Of a stretch of 64,000 nucleotides of DNA, positions 12,721 through 25,093 are shown piece by piece. The notes beneath the pieces are model-generated. The model saw only the letters and a list, made by a program, of their open reading frames with translations. It had not been told where the DNA came from and searched no databases. Each line of letters begins with the position of its first letter. Within the stretch, counting starts at the first letter, position 1. This DNA is from Patiria pectinifera (Eukaryota; Echinodermata; Asteroidea; Valvatida; Asterinidae): contig CM057147.1 of the NCBI GenBank assembly GCA_029964075.1, positions 25,813,513 through 25,877,512 on the forward strand, in the 5' to 3' direction. The position numbers and the translations under genes were made by a program.

Positions 12721-13683
12721 GTAATATAAACATGTCTGGGGGGTCTGATCTGAATCAAGCGCTTTACCACAAATGTTCTGCTATGAGAGAAGTCGCGCAA
12801 AGTTTATTAGAATCTGTTAATTAAGAATATTCCTTTTGTCAGCATGGTCAGTAGGCCCTACAACACAAAAAAGATTGAAAATCCTTTCTGATTTGACGAA
12901 CGTGTCTTTGACGATTACTGATCAAGAGAGGTTATAGAAAGTAATCACCTGCCTTTATTTCAGGCCTTGTTTTTTGAGACTCATTATAATTATAGCCACC
13001 ACTTCCATGAGGTAGGAGGCTGAAGGAAACGTTCATAATTATGTGCATAAACAAATATCCCCTAGAGTCAGACTCCGGCCCCGTTTGTCGAGGTTCTCAT
13101 TAGGCTGCCTTGACGAAAAATCACTGCTTTACTCGTACTTTGAAATTGGCAGTAGAATGTTTTGAATCTTAATTCCATGGCATCTTTTCATCCTACAGCA
13201 ATGTATTTATTTATTGGGTTTTTTTTAATAACGCTTTAATACGCATCCATTCCCTGCTAAAACGCTCCGAGTCCATGGTACCAGGTCCATACACGATGTT
13301 GAAATCTAAAAGCCTTTGTTTGTTTGTTTTTCAGTCTCTGAGCTGTAGATCAATCCGGGCACGCTATCACTTCTATCACGCATATGGTGATATTACTCAG
13401 TTTCTCTTGAGGCAGTTGCTTTACTTTGCACAATAGCCTGGACAGTGGTTCCGGGGGCTTCGTGTGTGTATGTGCAGGCCCTATATAGGGTGATCACGTG
13501 TCCGCCAGTTGCGTATAAGCCAATTCGACATTTCGCAAACTTCAACAATTATGCGTATTTTGGATAAACAAAATCTTTTACCAAAAGTTCTTTACTGCAC
13601 AAAATGCTGGTTGAACCAGACCGAAACGGGAAATCGCGTGACGTGATTTCACTTTCGTTGTTGTGTGCTAAGCAGTTCTCGAT

Positions 13684-14112
13684 ACAGTCTTGGCCCAAGA
13701 CGCCGGTCGATAGTGGACGGTGCGTAGTGCGCCCTCTAATGGCACATTATTAGACAAGCGGGCCTACTCGCACTAACATCTTGGCCATTATTTTGGTATC
13801 AGCGGTTTAGCTTTTTCTTTATTTTCTCCCTAGGCTTTCCCCGGGAACCAATCAGCGATCGAGAAATACCGCCCGACGGTTGTAAACATTCGTGACGCAG
13901 TACCCCGTCGCGAGGGCGCGACCACTGCGGCAAACGGTAACTGCCGTTTTGTCACGAAGTTGATACAGACGGTCCTATTTACATAAAATGGCCACGTTGC
14001 TCATTGCTACGAAATGACCAAGACGTTAGTGAGAAAACGTAAAAATGCAAGGGCGCTACAGAACATTGCAAAAACTATCGCTCTTGATCACTGACGCCTT
14101 GGGCCAAGATTA
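13684..14112. mobile_element. MITE, ends GTCTTGGCCCAAGACG
   Basis: CAGTCTTGGCCCAAGACGCC at about 13,686 faces GACGCCTTGGGCCAAGATT at about 14,094. A second inverted pair, CACTAACATCTTGGCCATT against GACCAAGACGTTAGTGAG, lies inside. It is non-coding. Confidence 0.6.
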
Positions 14113-14816
14113 TTCTCGACACTGATGAGTACTTGCGTCTGATCATTGCTCCAAATGCGTTCGCTATTTGTTTTTTATTTTATTTGTTTTTTGGATAATT
14201 GGAGTTATTTGTATTCAAAACTCCACTTGCATTGTATAAAATAGATGACAGCTTTCCCCCTCTTGCATCATTTGCAAACCGTTACATTTTGCTACCAACG
14301 CCGATCGAGCATAACCGAGTCAAATGCATGCTAGTATCACCATGTTCGTAATTGACAAAGAACGGTGAGGCCCCTCGGGCAACAAAGTTTTCGAAGAAAC
14401 TAAATTGTAGAAAACTGGTACAAGAAAATAAACTGGCCCAAAATGGTGTCCAATAGTTTTCCGCCGAAGAAACAAAAAATGGTCCTCTTCCGGTTAGCGG
14501 GCTTTCTTGCGTTCGAGTTCGAGGCCAGACCGTTCATGTTCAACTTACGGAATTCTAATTCCAATTAAATGCGACAATATTCGAGTCAGAATAGCAGGAA
14601 TATGGTGCAACGTACTTCAATCCGAATTAAAGCAGTATATTGTTTATGAACTGTTTGCGCACGACTACTATAGTAATTGCACTTTCGCACTCGACACTGC
14701 GTTCGAAAATGTCACTTTGTCGACTGAAGGCACTTGCTAATTGCATATAGTTGTGCTAAATATAAGAAATGTCACATGAACCCTACGCTAAAAAAAAAGT
14801 TATAAAAAAAACCATT

Positions 14817-15180
14817 ATAAGATGGAATTTTGCGTCGGGGTGATATAAATCAAATTAGGTTTTGCCCTTCACCGACGTTTTTTAAACACTGTATACTCAG
14901 TGTGTTACCTCCCGAGTGAAAGTTGGAAAAAAAAAAATAATATCTTATAATAGTTTATGCGGTACCCGCTGCTATGTACAGCAGATTCGAACCGGCCAAC
15001 CGATCCCGTTAGCTCGGTGGTCGAGTGGTAAGACGTCTGCACTAGAAAGCAGGAGGTCGTGGGTTCGAGTCCCACCCCAGTGATTTTTTCCAACTTTCAC
15101 TCGGGAGGTAACACACTGAGTATACAGTGTTTTAAAAAACGTCGGTGAAGGGCAAAACCTAATTTGATAAAAAAAAACCA
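14817..15180. mobile_element. Fold-back element carrying tRNA-like modules
   Basis: Arms of about 86 bases (14,850-14,935 and 15,083-15,169) are near-perfect reverse complements, beginning TTAGGTTTTGCCCTTCACCG. Between them, at 15,008-15,082, is a tRNA-like stretch on the plus strand with box A (TGGTCGAGTGG), an anticodon-like loop CTAGAAA and box B GGTTCGAGTCC. A second box B, GGTTCGAATC, lies on the minus strand at about 14,986. A shorter relative without the tRNA cargo is at 52,131-52,310. Confidence 0.75.
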
Positions 15181-15914
15181 CTTGGCTCGAAAACAAATTT
15201 ACTAGTATACGGTGATTTGTCGGCCCGGGGAACTTTGCACTACCACACAGGCCAACTGAACAATAACACATTGTTTATAAACCAATCGATTAAATCGCAC
15301 GGAACTTATTCCATAATCGAAAACGGAATTACTTTTATCATTTTCACAAATTCACTATTAGCGGCTGTTACAAGTCTACTCATTCTTGACTCTATCCACT
15401 AGCACCACGGGCGACCAGAAGGTCAGCCTGGCTATGTAGGCGACCTAACCACGTGCTCTGTTATGGGCGTGGCATGTGAATTTGATGTGCATGACTGACT
15501 TCAGAAAAATGCGCCAAGGCCATCTGCGTGCAGCCTACACATTGTGCACAATCGTACAGCTTTTGATAAATCGTGAACGTGTACAAATGTACGTGTATAT
15601 AGTATTATTATGTAGGCTTTATTGTACAATGTACATGTACACGTGAATACATTGTGTGCATAACTGACGATGCCATATACATGTACGTATAGTTGCCTCG
15701 GTAGCCCTACTTGGATTCAAGTCCCATAGTTTTAAAAATTCGTCCTCTATATCCTGCGATGATGGTCTGCAGTTCACACGATCAATGGTGTGAACTTTGA
15801 TGCGAGGGCAGCCAAGCGTGGACGTCAGCGACTGAGTGACCCAGAAACTTGTGTATCAAGACGCTTGTCGCAGTCTATTATCTTAGATCGGCCTAGCTTT
15901 GGCTGCATCCGAAC

Positions 15915-18900
15915 ATGTCTGCCCTGTTGCTTCCCGCCGTCGTGGCCGGCTCGGCCCTGACGTTCCAGGCTTTCAACCGGGCGTTGGACCGTCTGCCCAG
16001 GCGGTATGGACCGTGTGGGAAGTACTCGGACACGGACAAGCACAAGTGGAGAAACGCGGCCACGTCGTTGCTGAATTCGTTCGTCATGTCTGTTCTCGTT
16101 ACGAGTTGGTAAGCACACGGCACATTAACCCTCGTTAATTTATTTTTCTGCCACACGTGCAAGTGGTGCGACTATAGGTCATTCTGTCCAGAGTGATCTC
16201 GATGTTTGCCTACACCGACATGACCAAGACTCAAGAGATGGAAATGTCTCAAATAAGTGACCCCTTGATCCCCTTTTAAAAAATTATATACGTACACGAT
16301 AAATGATGCACAGGATGTTCCTATTTTTGGCTTGGAACATGAAAAGGCCTTTATACCCTTTATTTGACGCTAAAACAACGTGCCAAGTTGTACACTTTAC
16401 TGCTGCTATAGCTCTGTCCTGCCCTATGTATAGCTCTACTTCTACGACCTTGTTCTACCCTCTTGGCGCCAAATAAGGCCTGATGTATAATGGAAGCCAG
16501 TCGATCGTCAAATATCTATTATTGTTATTGCTACAAAAGCACAGGAATGACTCATCCTGATGAGTGACGCGATTTCAGACATTCGTTCGCTTGAGACAGA
16601 AAAAGAAAACTCGTCTGAATATGATTACTCCTTGAAGTATTCAATTCAATTCAATTCAAGAAAACATTTATTCCATACTCCTTTAGACTATTAGAGAATA
16701 CATCCATCAATAAAAATAAAAATAAAATATATATAATAAACAAATAAATAAATAAATAAAAAAAAAAAAAAAAATTAATACCAGTAAGTAAGATACGCTA
16801 TGAAGCCTGTTAAACTTATTTCGATTTACAAACAAAAAAAAAGAAGGAGAGTATGGGGCTGGCTGTTTAAGTAAGCCGAGGCTTGTAGGAAACAGCCCTT
16901 ACAGACAACAATAACAACAGAAAAACAACATGATAACAACACACGGACGAGACAGACAAGACAAAAGACTTATACGACGATAGCTAAAGTACATGTAGAA
17001 AGGGGAAAAAAGGAAATGCCTTTTTGCTGGGAATCAACGAATGCTTGAATGATGTGGGGATTTATTTTGGGAAACAAATTGGACAACAGAGAAACTGAGG
17101 TCGCTGCATGTTATGATACTGATTTCCCGATATGAACTTCACTATGATCCCTCCTTAAACATGGACGATTGCCTTCTAGTACTTTGGCATGGTTTGTAAT
17201 TACAGTACAAGACAGTCATGTTCATGATATCGCCGTGACATTATGCATGCACCCGCACGACTGGTCATGTTTCAAACTCGTTGTACATGTTTCACTTTCA
17301 GTAGTCAACCTCGCACTGGTAAGGCCTTGCCCCATGGGTATAGTGGACCACTTGACATTTCCATTCATTGATCTGATGATAAAAGTATGCGTTTGTGACC
17401 CGAAAGTGAAAGGACAAACACCTTCGGAAATCGGTGCGTTTGCATAGAGCCTCACTTCGGCGGAGGGTCTCGGGGATTAGCGGCCATGGGAACCTGCCAC
17501 GCCAAATTAAGGGTTGATTCAAAAGCCCATCACTGTCCCCACGCAACTATACCCCGGCCTCATGTGGTAGGCGTGATCGATAGGCTAGGGTCAATCGGGT
17601 CAAGGTCATGTATACCTCACAGTTAAAACATGCTGAGTAGGTTGAAACTCTGTGGTTCATGTACCAGGCTGATCATTAATGAGAGAAACATGAATGACAT
17701 TGACGAACCATTACTTTTAAGCTTAACGAGGCGTATCATTTAGAACCTTTCTTTTCAATACCATTCATAACGAGTTATATGAGTCATCATTAGATAGACA
17801 AAATGGCGCACCAAATTTGGGTTGTATATGAAGTGCATGGTGTATCCAATAATTGAGGACATCACTGAACCCAAAAACCTTGCTTAATTACATCATCTTG
17901 TCCAAAATAATAACGCCCAACTGACAAAGTTCTGATCAAAGAGATGCACGATGATAGTAAGCCTATATGCTAATGTGTTATACTAGCAAGACGTTGTTAT
18001 CGACAGGAAACGTCCGTTGCGAGTGATGTTCCTTCGGATGTGACTTCGCACGTAGCCCCAAAATCATGACGGGAATAGTCGGGTTGAACTCGTCCCTAAA
18101 GGCCAAAAAGGGATCGTGTTATAACAGGACGATGAATGCTCTCAATGTCGTTTTATGATTGTTCAAATGTCGGGAAATCGTTAAAAAAATTAACACTTCT
18201 TGTGTTTTTGTGTCGGAAGCATTTCGTTGGAAGTGTAATACGTGTGATGATTAACCGTATTTCATTTGTTATAATTAAGTCAACAATTCTATTATTTTCT
18301 TAGCCCTAACCCCACCGGAAGCTACAAAATACTACTGCTAATGCTATTATGTAGTAAACTGCAGTGGGCTGTACTACTTCAGCATAAGTGGCCTATGCAC
18401 TAGTATTTTCTAGTATTTTTTTTGTTACCTGCATAAAATTCGTAGTAATTTGTAGTATGTGGTACTTTACTCCAAATGAACACTTTTGGGGTTGAGGTTA
18501 AGTATTATGTTCCCTTAAGAGTACGCCGTGCATGTTTCCCTGAACATTCCAGCATCGCTTTATACATACAAATTTTAATCACATACCCAAATTTTGCAAA
18601 GACACATAGGTCTTGATTTATAATTCAATGCAAACACTTCCCAATACGAAAAGAAAAGGCAGAAATTTACGTAAGGCATCAATGACAGCATTCTCAATAC
18701 GAAAAGAAAAAGCAGAACGTTACGTAAGACATAAATGACAAACATTAGCTGCCAAGAACTAAGCAAATATGTGCATGTACAGCTGGCACTCTAGTTTGTA
18801 AAAGAAAGAGATTTGTTTTGTACTCTAAATTAACTGGGCCTGTTCACACAATCACACTCACAGCTTGACTCTACCATCTGCTAGTCATGCGATCTGTGTT

Positions 18901-21900
18901 GTTCAGGGCATATAACACCGAGTTTGACTGCGCCAAAAAAACAAACCGTATTTTTCAACAACTTTATGTGCTTGTCACGGGAAATACGAAAATATGGATT
19001 CACGTCGAACAAATATTTTCATTTCATAATGTCCATGCTGCTGCCAAAACCTTTTCATTCAAATACTTGGTGTTGTCTTTGTTCTTTTTTGACTTTTTTT
19101 TATTCAGTTTTTACTGGTACCCTGGGCTATGGAACGACATGGCGAAGTACAGCACACAGCTGGGCGAAATAACATATGCTGTTCTTGTCGGTAAGAAAAC
19201 GTACGCTAATGGAGAAACAATACCAGCGAAAAAAAGGACACATTTTTGGCATCAATAATTTTTACTCTTATTTTTTATTTATTTATTTCCGGTAATGAAA
19301 TCAAGGATTGCTCAATAGTGCCCTAAAGGCCCTGTAGCTCGAAAGCTTGAAGAAACCCGAGAGAAGAAAATTGAGAAGAAATTGCAGTTTAGAGGTGGGA
19401 GAAAAACAATACCAGCGTAAAAAAAAGACACATTTTTGGCACCGATCATTCTCCTCTAATTTGATATTTATCTCTGGTAATGAAACAAAGGTTTCCTCAA
19501 TAGTGCCCCTGGCACTGTAGCTCGAAAGCCTGAACAAACATGTAGAGAGAGAAGACAGTGAGAAGAAATTACAGTTTTAGAGGTGGGAGGAAAACCCCAG
19601 AGGAATTTGTAATGGAAAACCCACGGAATCCGGTAGGGACTGAAAACCAATCCACATGTGGAGTGGACAGGAATCGAACTCGGGGCCACAGCGGTGGAAG
19701 GCGAGGACAGTAAGCACTGCACCAACCCATGGAGCTATAGCTCCATGACCAACCCATGAACCCGACTCCTCTAAAGGCACAGAGGATCATTTGCATTTAT
19801 CCCAGTAGTAACCTGCCGAATAATCACAGACGTCCTTGGATTAAAAATAGTACTGGAATTAACCAAACACCCCTTGGATTTATTCCGTCTACAAGTTGCA
19901 AGGTCGATCGGGTCTCGGAAGCTGCGGGCCAACGAATGCGTGTTCACCTTATTTGGCCTTTTGACACCATGCTGTATAGGTCAGATGAAGAGGTCACCAT
20001 GGCAATATTTTAATGTTTGACGAAGGCCAACAGCTTGACAGCGCTACTTTTGTCATTTGAGCTTATTTCAGCTTATTCGGGCTTATTTGAAATGGGACAT
20101 TATTTTGACTTTGATCCCAACATGACCTTTGACCCCATGTGAAACGTTTGGGCTGGGTTACTGATACTTTTGCTGAAATCGGTTAAAATATGTAGAAGCA
20201 ATAGACAATGTGAACGTTTAATTGTTGCTAACTAACTATAACCAACGGAGAGACATGAGTGCTTGTGATCAAAAGGTTGTGCATGTTTTTCACTGTTTTC
20301 TCGAAAAGTGTAAAAGCCACAGAGCTGAAACACCAACGGGTTCGATTTTGAGCTTTCTTCTTTGGATTTGAGTGGTATTTTAATTGTTGGAAACGAACAA
20401 AACGTATGAAACGCAAACGATCATATCCTATGCCTTTAAGAGATATGAAGATTTCGATAATCTCTTGTTTAAACAATACAGCGGAAATAGGGGCAATAAA
20501 AATGCCGTGCTACAGGCGGGGTTTTCATTCCGTCTTGTTGGTGTTTGGTGGACATTTTTGATGTTTCGCTCCTATGCATTGTTTACATAATCCTCTTGCA
20601 ATCACTGTTAACTTGTTGAAGCAGTGGAAGTGACACGACGGAGCAGTGCGGAGGATTTCAAATATAATCTATGCACAGCTAGCTGAGCATAAACAACACA
20701 GTGTTCAGCCTAACCCCTTGACACAGTGCATCCTCCAAACTCAGCGCCACACATTTTTGCCATGAAGCCTCAATCCTGCAAAATCGTCAACTTTGCAAAG
20801 AGGATTGTGTGAGATTTGGGAAAGTTAGGCTTAACAAAATGTCAACTTTTATGTTTTATACCAACCACCCCCCCCCAAAAAAAAAATGGGGGGGGGGGGG
20901 GAAATGGAGGTCTGTAAACCACTTTAAAAAGGTGGCTTTTTTGTTGTAGGCACAAACAGATACTAGATCTGCTATAGTTTAAGAGCAGACTGGCTCCCGG
21001 TCCTTACATTATTGATACTGATTGCGGGGCGGGAGCCAGACTACCCAGCGAGAACGAAATTATTTTCTGGCAGCCAGTAATTCGAAATTGTAAAGTAAAA
21101 ACTTAATAACTAGACATGGAGGTTTTTTGTTTTGTTTTTGACAGTGTCTCATTCGAAAGTGGATAACTTTTGTATTGCTAGACAAAAGAGCAATTTAGAA
21201 AAGGCATCAATTTTATGGATGAAAGTCCTAAATACCACTAAAACAGAAAGATCTAATATGGAAATACCACAGATCGTTATTGAAATATATTTATTAATTC
21301 ACTTTAGTTTCGTTCATTTTTTTTTTACCACCAGAAGCTTGCGTAGGAAATGGTAAATCGTTCAGTGGGAATTTATTTAGTTTTGCACATTTTGCGATGT
21401 GGACAAACGTGTGACCACTACTAGTCACCGACATATGGAAAATCGAGCAGGATGATTAATATTTTTTGCATCAGTCGCTAGCCCGAGTGATTAACATGAT
21501 TTAAAATGAGCAATCTTCTTGCCGTGCTCATAAAGCGTGACCCCCGATGTCACCCATGCGTTAGGAATTCAAGTGGTGCAACACGTGAGCGCAGCAGACG
21601 TCGTGCACAAAAGAATCCTGTATAATTTAACACGCAGACTTTAACCGACGACTGTTCCAATATCCTCACATCCTCAGTTCTGTATTTACCCTTGCAGGTT
21701 ACTACATGTATGACTTCTACGATCTGGTTGTCTACAGCAAGTTCTCTGCAATATGGCCGCTTTTAGGACATCATCTTACGGTGAGGAAAATAACTATTTC
21801 ATGTCCTTTTTTTATTTTTATTTTTACAAACAACCGTCCGGTCATACAGGGTGCAGACCTGCAATCGGCCCGAAATTACCTACGCCGACCAAATCACTAT

Positions 21901-24900
21901 TTGCATGCCCTCACATTCTTCGGTATAAAAGCATTTCAGTTCGAGGGCCGAGAACTTGACGATTTGGAAAAAAGAAGGGTGGAAGCCGTGCAATGAAGCG
22001 TAGGCGTCCATTTTCAAAATCGCGATGGGCTTCAGGACTGCTTTTATACTGGTGATCATCTTTGGATGGAATTTTCTCCCAAAAGTCATGGGTTAGGCCC
22101 TAATTCCCCAAAAAAAATTGAATGGAAAAATGATAAAATAAGCTTTAATTTGATCTGTGTTTTAAACACCTTGAAGATTTGTGAGTATTTTTTTATAATT
22201 TGTTTAATAAGTGCGTTTACAAATCACTGAGGTCTGTGGCAGTATATTTACTGGTCTGCAACCTATAGGGTATTTCCCCTTTTTGATTAACCACTGAACA
22301 GTCGTCGGTGCGTACTTAAAGGGATCATCCCATTCTGTATGACCTCGTCGTATAGGAAATCAATGGTAGATTCATTGCAGTCTGTTTTGTTATCCGAGTC
22401 AATAATAACTCTGTCTGACATGGAGATGGCGGGTAAACTTACCTTTGTCGTTAAGCGCTGACGTTTTGCTTGATGGGGTTCAAATTTCATATATTTCACG
22501 AATCAGCTATGCTTTTCACAGCAGCTTTTCAAATGATAAATAACTTGCTTTTTAGATGTGATTAAAATGACATCCATATCAAAATCAGTATTCTCAACTT
22601 CGTTGATTTTGTCTATCATTTCAGAATGGTTTTGATTTTCCAGCCACAATGTTGGGATCTCTCCATAAATTTTTTTCCAGTTTTCATTTTGTTTTTCTGA
22701 GTTTTGTAGTATAGAATCATTGTTTGGTCATGTTATCGGCGTAGGTTAGGTTATACAAAAGAAACTAACTGTTAATTTTAAGGAAAGAAACATGGAAAAT
22801 GAGCAAATTTCTGTAAGACTGGTATCGTGCTCCTTCAGTCCGTGTGAAGGTCCGATGAAGCCTATCTTACAAAGAAGCTCGTCGTCTTTATTGCGCCGTT
22901 GTGGGCTCTAAAATGCCTTTCCCATGATACATGTAGTTCGAAAGATCGCTTAAAGGTGTAATATTGCCTGGGTTAATTTTACCAGAGCAAGGGGGAAAAC
23001 TGCAACTACCCAAACTTGGGTTGTCATTTACCCAACTGTTTGGGTTAGAATTTCTGTTAAATTCAGCCAAACCTTGTGGTCATACAAGACAAAAATAAAT
23101 TTAGTCTGGTATGACCATAAGTTTTTGTTGAATTTAACAGAAATTCTTACCCGAATAATTGGGTAAAGGACAGCCCAATGTTGGGCAGTTTGAGTTTTCA
23201 CCCTTGCTTGGGTAAAATTAACCCAGGTAATTTGTCAGTGATATACATGCAGCTTTACTTTGAAAATTTGCGATTTTCGTGTACGAAAGAATCTCGGGGT
23301 ACCAGAGATCTCTAGTCTTGATTCTAGTCGCACGTTTCATTTGGAAAGCTCAAATGCAAAACCGTATGCTCTTCATTTTCGTGGGACCTGATTTAGCAAT
23401 TTCCTCCACTTTGTATAACTTACTTCATGATGAATTATAATGAGGAGGTAGGCCGACAATTACAGCTCTGGTTCGTCATTCGATTGCTTAATATTTACTA
23501 CCGTTCTTGAAATACAGGGTGAGTAAAAACAAAACAAAAAAAAGAACGGAACCCAAACCCAAATAAATATATTTCATATTTAAAAATATTCAATTCAGTT
23601 CAATTCAGTAATGGTTTATTAAAAACATGTCTTTTCTGTCTCGCAGTTAAACAATTGAATTGTATATGTGAACATACGATCTTTAAAAATATAATACATT
23701 TGTAATTAAAACACAACATGATTAAGTATAAATAAACCTAAACATTAAAATACATGCACAAAAACAAAGATATACTTAAACATAACAATATGTTGCACCA
23801 AACATAATTATGACTGGTAAGCCAATTGAGTAAACTACTTTTAGATGAAAAAATACTTTAATTGCTCAATCCTTTCAAAATATATCCCCAATTAAACGAA
23901 ATGGCCCTAAAATCAGTTTCGTCCAAAAAGACAAACAATTTATCGTGTGTTCTGACTGATTGGAACAATAAAGAAAATGACATAGAATACTTGTTTCAAC
24001 AACTGTAGTACACAATATTTTTTATTAACAACCGCGCTTTGGCTAACCATAATGATTTATAAAATCCATAGTTTCGACTTTGTTGAATATTTTTAACTTT
24101 TAAACTGAGGTTTTATCGCTGGTGATGTTTGAAGACGGTAACGACAGTTCTTGAAATCGGGGACGGAACAGATTTAGGGTCATTTCGTTTAAATGGTGAT
24201 ATGATTTTGACAAATAAAGCAAATGGATTGAGCAAATGAAGTATTTTGTTCATCTAAAAGTAGTTTATTAAATTGTGATAATTATTTTTGGTGCTACATA
24301 TATATTTATAAATATGAAATATATTTCTTTGGGTTTGGGTCCCGCTTTTTTTAACTCACCCTGTACGTATAGGCTAGGCAAGGCAAGGAATGGCTTTAGC
24401 GTCAGATGTAAACGAAGGGGGTGATTAACGTGTTTCTCCGGATTTTCAGCGATCAGTCAATTGACTGATTTTTGGAATAAAGAGTTGGGACCTATAATAG
24501 ACAAAATTGTGTTTCGTGATCAAAAGGTTGTGCATGATTTTTCACGGTTTTCTCGAACAGTGAAATTGCCACTGAGCTGCAACCTTTAGCTTTTGAACAT
24601 TCTTGTGGGTGTTATAATTGGAAACAACAAACTGTATGAAATGCAAATGATCCTATATGCATATGCATGTAACTATAATCTGTCCGTCTTTTACTTTTAT
24701 CTTTAGGGTATTTTTCTGTTGGCATTGGTGAATGCGTACCAACAAGGCATGGGCGTGATTCTCGTCGCCTTATTATGTGAGGTCAACGCCGTGTTTTTAC
24801 ACCTCCGCCAGCTCCTCCTGATGCACGGAGTCCCAAGACAATCCATCCTCTTCCGCGTCGTCAAGATCGTCAACCTCGCGACGTTTGTCATCTTCCGGTT

Positions 24901-25093
24901 GATCCCCATGGTGTTCTCGGGCTACTGCACCCTGGTCTTCGACATGGCCGTCATCTTGGCTGTCATCACGCCGCTGTGCAACGTGGCCATCGTCACTGTC
25001 AATATCGTGCTGTTCCGTCGCGTTGTCTACAACGACTTTATCCGAAGGGACAATAACAACAAGAGTGAGGAGGCCTTTATTATGGACAGATAG
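15915..25093 (+). CDS. TLC-domain protein, TLCD1/TLCD2-like, copy A
   Basis: Four exons: 15915-16108, 19108-19190, 21698-21780 and 24707-25093 (stop TAG). Phases agree at each junction, giving 248 residues, close to vertebrate TLCD1 (about 247). The start is the first ATG of the conserved N-terminus MSALLLPAVVAG. Hydrophobic segments lie at about residues 3-20, 47-66, 85-104, 121-143, 178-198 and 212-232, as expected for a multi-pass TLC protein. TLC landmarks are D98 and D101 in YMYDFYDLV and the His pair H117-H118 in LLGHHLT. Further matches to TLCD1 are the N-terminal LTFQAFNRALDRLP, LLCEVNAVFL, and FRVVKIVNLATFVIFRL. Known TLCD1/2 proteins sit at the plasma membrane and limit monounsaturated acyl chains in phosphatidylethanolamine; the same role here is inference. 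The tail is hydrophilic (RRDNNNKSEEAFIMDR). The gene sits in the upstream unit of a tandem duplication; copy B begins 5.8 kb downstream in the same orientation. Introns carry MITEs and a SINE. I could not tell whether it is the TLCD1 or TLCD2 orthologue. Confidence 0.9.
16638..17010. repeat. (TTCAA)n / (AAATA)n repeat in intron 1 of TLCD copy A
   Basis: It starts TATTCAATTCAATTCAATTC, then an AAATAAATAAATA run at about 16,740-16,775, then an A-rich block resembling 1,380-1,560. It is likely the tail of a non-LTR element on the minus strand. It is absent from intron 1 of copy B. Confidence 0.45.
19205..19575. repeat. Direct duplication of a ~190-bp block in intron 2 of copy A
   Basis: A block running from ACAATACCAGCG through ACACATTTTTGGCA to CTCAATAGTGCCC and GTAGCTCGAAAGC occurs at 19,215-19,390 and again at 19,405-19,575. 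Copy B has a single start of this block at 34,078-34,135, where its fold-back element begins. Confidence 0.7.
19575..19745 (-). mobile_element. tRNA-derived SINE fragment
   Basis: On the minus strand, GGAGCTATAGCTCCATGGGT is followed by a box B-like GAGTTCGATTCC, then a conserved-looking body with ACATGTGGATTGG and TTTTCAGTCCCTACC. The layout is tRNA-related head then body. It may continue into the duplicated block to its left. Confidence 0.5.
19773..20440. mobile_element. MITE, AAAGGCATA-type ends, intron 2 of copy A
   Basis: It begins CTAAAGGCACAGAGGATCAT and ends GATCATATCCTATGCCTTTA. The same family occurs in unit B at about 35,010-35,815 and 37,946-38,330. Parts of the interior are shared between the two units, so insertion probably predates the duplication. 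Confidence 0.6.
23513..24365. mobile_element. TIR element, ends TACAGGGTGAGT, intron 3 of copy A
   Basis: The left TACAGGGTGAGT with CCCAAACCCAAATAAATATA faces the right ACTCACCCTGTA with its complement. It carries a (TTCAA)n repeat at about 23,585-23,900. The family also occurs at 51,619-52,096 and 56,003-56,487. The TA at each tip suggests Tc1/mariner-like target use (inference). Confidence 0.7.
24440..24690. mobile_element. Truncated AAAGGCATA-family MITE next to exon 4 of copy A
   Basis: It contains TGATCAAAAGGTTGTGCATG and ends ATGCAAATGATCCTATATGC, about 40 bases before the exon 4 acceptor motif. A fuller copy occupies the same place in unit B (37,946-38,330), so the insertion is older than the duplication. 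Confidence 0.6.

Larger units (their letters stand above)
11060..15914. other. Intergenic region between divergent GH63 and TLCD-A genes
   Basis: No exon with conserved protein sequence was found on either strand. It should contain the promoters of both genes, which are divergently transcribed. It holds the tandem repeat at 11,463-12,720, a MITE at 13,684-14,112 and the tRNA-like fold-back at 14,817-15,180. Confidence 0.5.

Noticed and set aside
15008-15082. Possible tRNA-Ser(AGA) gene
   Set aside because: Box A, box B and the T-arm are good, but the acceptor stem ends do not pair and the serine long variable arm is not convincing. It reads better as a tRNA-derived repeat head.
14905-15271. 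Minus-strand frames containing GTRTHDLLL- and GLEPTTS-like peptides
   Set aside because: These peptides are familiar translation products of tRNA/SINE sequence; here they come from the tRNA-like module in the fold-back element.
15825-16162. Minus-strand frames over the first exon of TLCD copy A (and the same at 30,606-30,998 for copy B)
   Set aside because: Antisense shadows of the conserved exon 1 coding sequence.
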